From DATCDR01 sp036510575 (lineage in GTDB: Bacteria; Actinomycetota; Acidimicrobiia; Acidimicrobiales; Bog-793): DNA of 9,180 nucleotides. Positions 6,093-9,180 of this stretch are shown here, one piece after another. Below the pieces are notes generated by a model. It saw only the letters and a program-made list of their open reading frames with translations. It had not been told where the DNA came from and did not search any database. The position numbers were made by a program, and so were the translations under genes. Within the stretch, counting starts at the first letter, position 1. Every line of letters begins with the position of its first letter. The DNA is taken from NCBI GenBank assembly GCA_036510575.1, contig DATCDR010000062.1, positions 1-9,180 of the forward strand. Reading direction: 5' to 3'.

Positions 6093-7205
6093 TCACTCGA
6101 AGAGTTGAGCTCGGACGGTCGTTCGGGCGATGGTCTCCTCGTCGAGCGCTACGCCGAGGCCCACTCCATTCGGCACGGTGAGCTCGCCGTCGACGAGCAC
6201 GTGCGGCTCCGTGAGGTCCGGGACGAAGTAGCGATCTGACGCGCCGAGATCTCCAGGGAGGTCAAAGCCAGGAAGCGCGCCGAGCGCAATCGAAGCTGCT
6301 CGTCCGATGCCGCTTTCGAGCATGCCGCCGATCGAGCACATAAGGCCGAGCACACGCGCCCGGTCGTGCATCGCCCGAGCCGCGATGAGACCACCCAGGC
6401 GGGCCGGCTTGATCGAGACGCCGTCAAGGGCCGAAAGCACGACCGCTGTCTCGAAGTCACTCTGGCGCACGATCGACTCATCGAGAATCACCGGCGTCTC
6501 GAGCATCGCGCACAGCTCTGCGCTCGCTACAAGCTCGCCCGGCGCGAGGGGCTGCTCGAGACAGGTAAGCCCGAATTCATCAAGGTCGAGTAGCGCCACC
6601 CGGTGCTCCTCGCGTTCGAGGTCGTAGGCGCCGTTCGCGTCCACTGATAGCGCGAGGTCCGGGAACGCCTCTCGAACGGCACGCACCACCGCGACGTCAG
6701 CACCTGGCGCGATCTTGATCTTGACCCGGCGATAGCCATCGGCGACGACGCTTCGCACCTCGGCAACGACCGACGAAGGAGCGCCGAGCGAGACGTTCGC
6801 GCCAGCAGGGATGCTCGAACGCGTTGCGCCGAGATAGTTAGCTAGTGACTCGCCGGTCTCTGCCAGCTCCACGTCGAGCAGTGCCATCTCCACGCCTGCC
6901 TTGGCCATCGCGTGGCCCCGCACGTCGCCCAGGCGCCGGAGACCCGCAGCGGCACTCGAGGGCCCACCATCAGCGAGGAGGCGCGGAATGAGGTGATCTC
7001 GAAGCACTGCCTCGGCCCCGTCGGCATACTCCTCGGTATAGGTCGGCTCGGCGAGCGCCGAACACTCGCCAATGCCGGTTGCCCCGTCCACGGTCGTCAC
7101 GCGAAGCACGAGGAGTGGACGGTGCACGTGCTCACCCGCGCTGGTCCGTAACGCGAAGCGGAGATCGAGCGCGAGGCGGAGAAGCTCAACGGTGCGCAAA
7201 CGCAT
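6093..7205 (-). CDS. menC: o-Succinylbenzoate synthase / N-acylamino-acid racemase (enolase superfamily)
   Basis: This 370-residue protein matches the MenC/NSAR branch of the enolase superfamily in length and motifs. The N-terminal capping domain (about 1-125) contains GIGECSAL and PTYTEE. The barrel (about 130-350) shows catalytic lysine K164 in KIKI, metal ligands D189 (SVDANGAY), E217 (LEQPL) and D242 (LDES), and the second catalytic lysine K266 (SIKPARLGG). GGMLESGIGR and LPGDLGASDRYF follow. OSBS dehydrates SHCHC to o-succinylbenzoate in menaquinone synthesis. Closely related enzymes racemise N-succinyl amino acids, and motifs alone do not separate the two. No other men genes are visible. 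The start is supported by GAGGAGG (7211-7217) five bases upstream. It lies upstream of pdtaR on the same strand, 130 bp apart, so co-transcription is possible. Confidence 0.88.
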   Translation of the reverse strand: MRLRTVELLRLALDLRFALRTSAGEHVHRPLLVLRVTTVDGATGIGECSALAEPTYTEEYADGAEAVLRDHLIPRLLADGGPSSAAAGLRRLGDVRGHAMAKAGVEMALLDVELAETGESLANYLGATRSSIPAGANVSLGAPSSVVAEVRSVVADGYRRVKIKIAPGADVAVVRAVREAFPDLALSVDANGAYDLEREEHRVALLDLDEFGLTCLEQPLAPGELVASAELCAMLETPVILDESIVRQSDFETAVVLSALDGVSIKPARLGGLIAARAMHDRARVLGLMCSIGGMLESGIGRAASIALGALPGFDLPGDLGASDRYFVPDLTEPHVLVDGELTVPNGVGLGVALDEETIARTTVRAQLFE

Positions 7206-7276
7206 CGCAGCCTCCTCGCTGGTTCCTTGCCTGCTCGCTTCGGTAACCTACGTTCCACGGGCCCAGATGCCATCGG

Positions 7277-7362
<86 letters not shown>

Positions 7363-7466
7363 AAGCGGACCAGGCCGCGCGCTCATCGAAGCCACTCGAG
7401 CCGGCACATGCTCGAAGGGCAGCTACCACCCCGCCTCAGCCAAATGCGGTCGCTCGTGACCAGTCC
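7363..7466. other. Non-coding stretch after the tRNA gene
   Basis: I see no supported gene, tRNA terminator or repeat here. The T-poor sequence directly after the CCA has no obvious hairpin plus T-run, and I found no second copy of the tRNA 3' end within the window that would mark an attachment site. Confidence 0.4.
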
Positions 7467-7682
7467 ATGGTAGTAATTGATCTTGCTCGCCCGAAACCCA
7501 TTGATATTGACCTGAAACCCATTGATATCGAGATGAATGGCTCCTCGAACGAACGTGACATCGTCGCCGGCCGCGTGGGCAACATCATCTTGTCGATTGA
7601 CGTGATCGTCGTCTCACGCTGCTCATCTGGTGAGATTCTCGTATCCGAAGGCAGCGATTTCCTGTCCTTTACACCGCTGTGA
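7467..7682 (+). CDS. Possible small ORF (71 codons) with heptapeptide repeat, overlapping the AT3 start
   Basis: An ATG at 7467 opens a 71-codon frame ending TGA at 7680-7682. The stop overlaps the GTG of the acyltransferase gene as GTGA, the arrangement expected for translational coupling. The N-terminal part contains KPIDIDL followed directly by KPIDIEM, encoded by the 21-bp repeat at 7493-7528. The differences between the units are one synonymous change and two conservative ones (D/E, L/M), as in a coding sequence. Against it, there is no Shine-Dalgarno before 7467, the region is AT-richer than the neighbouring genes, and I recognise no family. It may equally be non-coding DNA. Confidence 0.25.
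   Translation: MVVIDLARPKPIDIDLKPIDIEMNGSSNERDIVAGRVGNIILSIDVIVVSRCSSGEILVSEGSDFLSFTPL
7493..7528 (+). repeat. 15-bp tandem direct repeat with 21-bp period
   Basis: GAAACCCATTGATAT occurs at 7493-7507 and 7514-7528, separated by TGACCT. A degenerate third version (AATTGATCT) lies just upstream at 7475-7483. A 21-bp period equals two helical turns, so it could be paired protein-binding sites on one face of the DNA. It also keeps the reading frame of the possible small ORF. Confidence 0.7.
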
Positions 7683-8905
7683 CGGATTCCGCGACGCCCC
7701 TTCGCGTCCCGACAACTAACGAGCGGTCCTCCGAGGGACAGCCCTTCAGGCTTGATATTCAAGGCCTCCGCGCTGTAGCGGTGATCCTCGTCATCGTGTA
7801 TCACTACAACCTCGGAAATTTGAGCGGCGGGTACATCGGAGTTGACGTCTTCTTCGTCATTTCTGGCTACATCATCACGACGCAGCTTCGAAGATCTATC
7901 AGCTCGGCGCGCGGCGGCCGCCTGCGAGCCTTCTACGCTGCTCGAGCGCGCCGTATTCTTCCGTTGGGGTGCGTTGTTCTGGCCGTGACAGTGGTGCTCT
8001 CGTATCACTATCTCGGCTATATCAGCGCAGCCGGTGACGCGCACGATGCGACCTGGGCGGCGCTCTTCTCGGCGAATCTCCATTTCGCACACACCCAGAC
8101 CGCGTATTCGAACGCCAATGGCCCAGCGTCAACCGTTCTTCAGTACTGGTCACTTGGCGTCGAGGAACAGTTCTATCTGGTGTGGCCTGCAATCCTGTTC
8201 TCCGTAACGTTCGTTGCGACGCGGCGGAGTCGCAACGCTCGGGCGTGGGTTCTGGCGATGCTTGCGGTCATCTTTATGGCATCGCTCACGTGGTCAATCG
8301 TGCAGACATCAAGTGCTGGGACGATTGCCTACTACTCCCCGCTGACACGGGCTTGGGAGCTCGCGACGGGTGCCGTCATTGCCTATCTGCCGGTCAGAAC
8401 GCGGAGCACCACTGTCGCAACAAGCGCCCAGGTGATTGGCTACCTCGGTCTCGGTTGTGTGTTGATCTCGGCTTTCCTCTACACGGCGCAGACTGCCTTT
8501 CCGGGCAGCGCCGCGCTACTCCCGGTGCTCGGCGCTGGAGCAATCATTATTGGCGGCGAGTACGGAGGTCGGTTCTCACTTGCCGCATTGCTCTCCGTCA
8601 AGCCGCTGCGCTTCATCGGCGATATCTCCTTCTCCCTATATCTTTGGCACTGGCCTGTCATCACGATTGCAAAAGAGAGTTCGCTGACCGGGGCGATCGG
8701 CAAGCCCGAAACATGCCTCATGCTGGTCATCTCGTTCGCCCTGTCCGTTATCACCTACTACGCTGTTGAACAGCCGTTGCGTCGAAGTGCACTACTAAGA
8801 CGCGGGGGCGCGTGGCCGTCGTTCGCTCTCGGCGCACTCCTTATCGCAGCGGTCGTGTGCCTTTGCAGCTGGGAGTTAGGAAGTCATCCGCCGGTACTCG
8901 GCTAA
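7679..8905 (+). CDS. Acyltransferase 3 (AT3, OafA/YrhL-like) membrane O-acyltransferase, SGNH-less
   Basis: This 408-residue polytopic inner-membrane protein has about ten or eleven hydrophobic segments. AT3 hallmarks are RLDIQGLRAVAV at the start of TM1, the R31-x10-H42 pair (VIVYHYN), GGYIGVDVFFVISGYI (51-66), basic FYAARARRILP (85-95), WSLGVEEQFYLVWP (157-170), GDISFSLYLWHWP (314-326) and VEQPLR (363-368). AT3 proteins pass acyl groups, often acetyl, across the membrane onto surface sugars. Many relatives carry a C-terminal extracytoplasmic SGNH domain after an additional helix. Here that extra helix (about 380-398) is present, but the protein stops soon after, and the next gene begins with a signal peptide. 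The start is GTG 7679, the only in-frame start after a TGA at 7631. No Shine-Dalgarno is visible, so coupling to the preceding small ORF or a leaderless start is possible. Confidence 0.92.
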   Translation: MTDSATPLRVPTTNERSSEGQPFRLDIQGLRAVAVILVIVYHYNLGNLSGGYIGVDVFFVISGYIITTQLRRSISSARGGRLRAFYAARARRILPLGCVVLAVTVVLSYHYLGYISAAGDAHDATWAALFSANLHFAHTQTAYSNANGPASTVLQYWSLGVEEQFYLVWPAILFSVTFVATRRSRNARAWVLAMLAVIFMASLTWSIVQTSSAGTIAYYSPLTRAWELATGAVIAYLPVRTRSTTVATSAQVIGYLGLGCVLISAFLYTAQTAFPGSAALLPVLGAGAIIIGGEYGGRFSLAALLSVKPLRFIGDISFSLYLWHWPVITIAKESSLTGAIGKPETCLMLVISFALSVITYYAVEQPLRRSALLRRGGAWPSFALGALLIAAVVCLCSWELGSHPPVLG

Positions 8906-8942
8906 AGCGAGTCCGTGTTCAACCCAGTGGAGGTACGAATCA

Positions 8943-9180
8943 ATGGTCTCTAGGCGTTCGGCGTTGATCACCGTCTGTCTGAGCGTCATCGTCTTTCTCT
9001 CCAGCTTCGTGGCGACCGGGAGCGGAGCCGCGGCGTATCATTCAAGCTCTCTCGGGTCACTCGGCGCGCAACAGCGCTTCGCCTCACTCGCGCAAGTCGA
9101 AGCTGTCGTGACGGCATCGAGGGGGATCTCGAAGCTGCCATCTTCAGTCGCCGCACAGCTTGGGGCAGCCGCTATCGACG
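8943..9180 (+). CDS. Secreted protein, probable stand-alone SGNH-type partner of AT3 (partial, runs off right edge)
   Basis: Seventy-nine codons are visible, open to the edge. The N-terminus is a standard signal peptide: VSRR, then a hydrophobic core (about 7-23), then a small-residue region ending GSGAAA before YHSS (cleavage likely near residue 31). The mature part contains LAQVEAVVTASRGISKLPSSVAAQLGAA. Its 'LP-S-x-x' pattern resembles the linker that precedes the SGNH hydrolase domain in fused AT3-SGNH proteins. The catalytic GDS block would lie beyond the window, so the SGNH assignment is inference. GGAGG at 8929-8933, nine bases upstream, supports the ATG. It lies 37 bp after the AT3 stop on the same strand and is probably in the same operon. 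Confidence 0.7.
   Translation, partial: MVSRRSALITVCLSVIVFLSSFVATGSGAAAYHSSSLGSLGAQQRFASLAQVEAVVTASRGISKLPSSVAAQLGAAAID

Noticed and set aside
7475..7528. CRISPR-like array
   Set aside because: There are only two full repeat units of 15 bp with a 6-bp spacer, and no cas genes. The geometry does not fit a CRISPR array.
7436..8092. Minus-strand open frame of 218 codons near the tRNA and AT3
   Set aside because: It overlaps the AT3 N-terminus, whose TM1 motifs are clearly coding on the plus strand. Its sequence is compositionally odd and no start signal is seen.

Overview
This is a high-GC bacterial window whose gene content points to the Actinomycetota: a DNA polymerase I with a dead proofreading domain, an ANTAR-type response regulator of the PdtaR kind close to polA, a DtxR/IdeR-family metal regulator, GTG starts that look leaderless, and a menaquinone-type MenC. 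A deep-branching group such as the Acidimicrobiia would fit, but that is a guess. No species can be named from the sequence alone.

Layout. (1) 1-1818 is a mobile-element zone. It holds the N-terminus of a transposase leaving the left edge on the minus strand, then an IS110-family element. That element has a structured leader of about 230-270 nt (bridge-RNA candidate), a complete DEDD/serine transposase (368-1681), and two perfect hairpins just after its stop. (2) 1819-4554 is polA on the minus strand, convergent with the IS transposase. (3) 4555-4628 is a 74-bp divergent promoter region. An identical TAGCAT hexamer sits 6-8 bp ahead of a GTG start on each side, suggesting two leaderless transcripts. 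(4) 4629-5303 is a DtxR-family regulator whose principal metal site is altered. (5) 5354-5962 is a PdtaR-like ANTAR regulator on the minus strand, convergent with the DtxR gene. (6) 6093-7205 is an enolase-superfamily MenC or N-acylamino-acid racemase on the minus strand, upstream of pdtaR. (7) 7277-7362 is a tRNA-Leu(CAA) with encoded CCA. (8) 7363-7678 has no secure gene. It contains an AT-richer stretch with a 21-bp-period direct repeat inside a possible 71-codon ORF that overlaps the next gene by GTGA. (9) 7679-8905 is an acyltransferase-3 membrane protein. (10) 8943 to the right edge is the start of a secreted protein, probably the detached SGNH esterase partner of (9).

Working together. 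The polA/pdtaR neighbourhood is housekeeping chromosome. The left end (two IS types) and the right end (after the tRNA, with lower GC and surface-modification genes) look like accessory DNA. The AT3 plus secreted-protein pair is predicted to O-acylate a cell-surface glycan. I found no CRISPR array, prophage or clearly unprecedented defence system. The least explained items are the IS110 leader, the repeat-bearing small ORF beside the tRNA, and the split AT3/SGNH pair.
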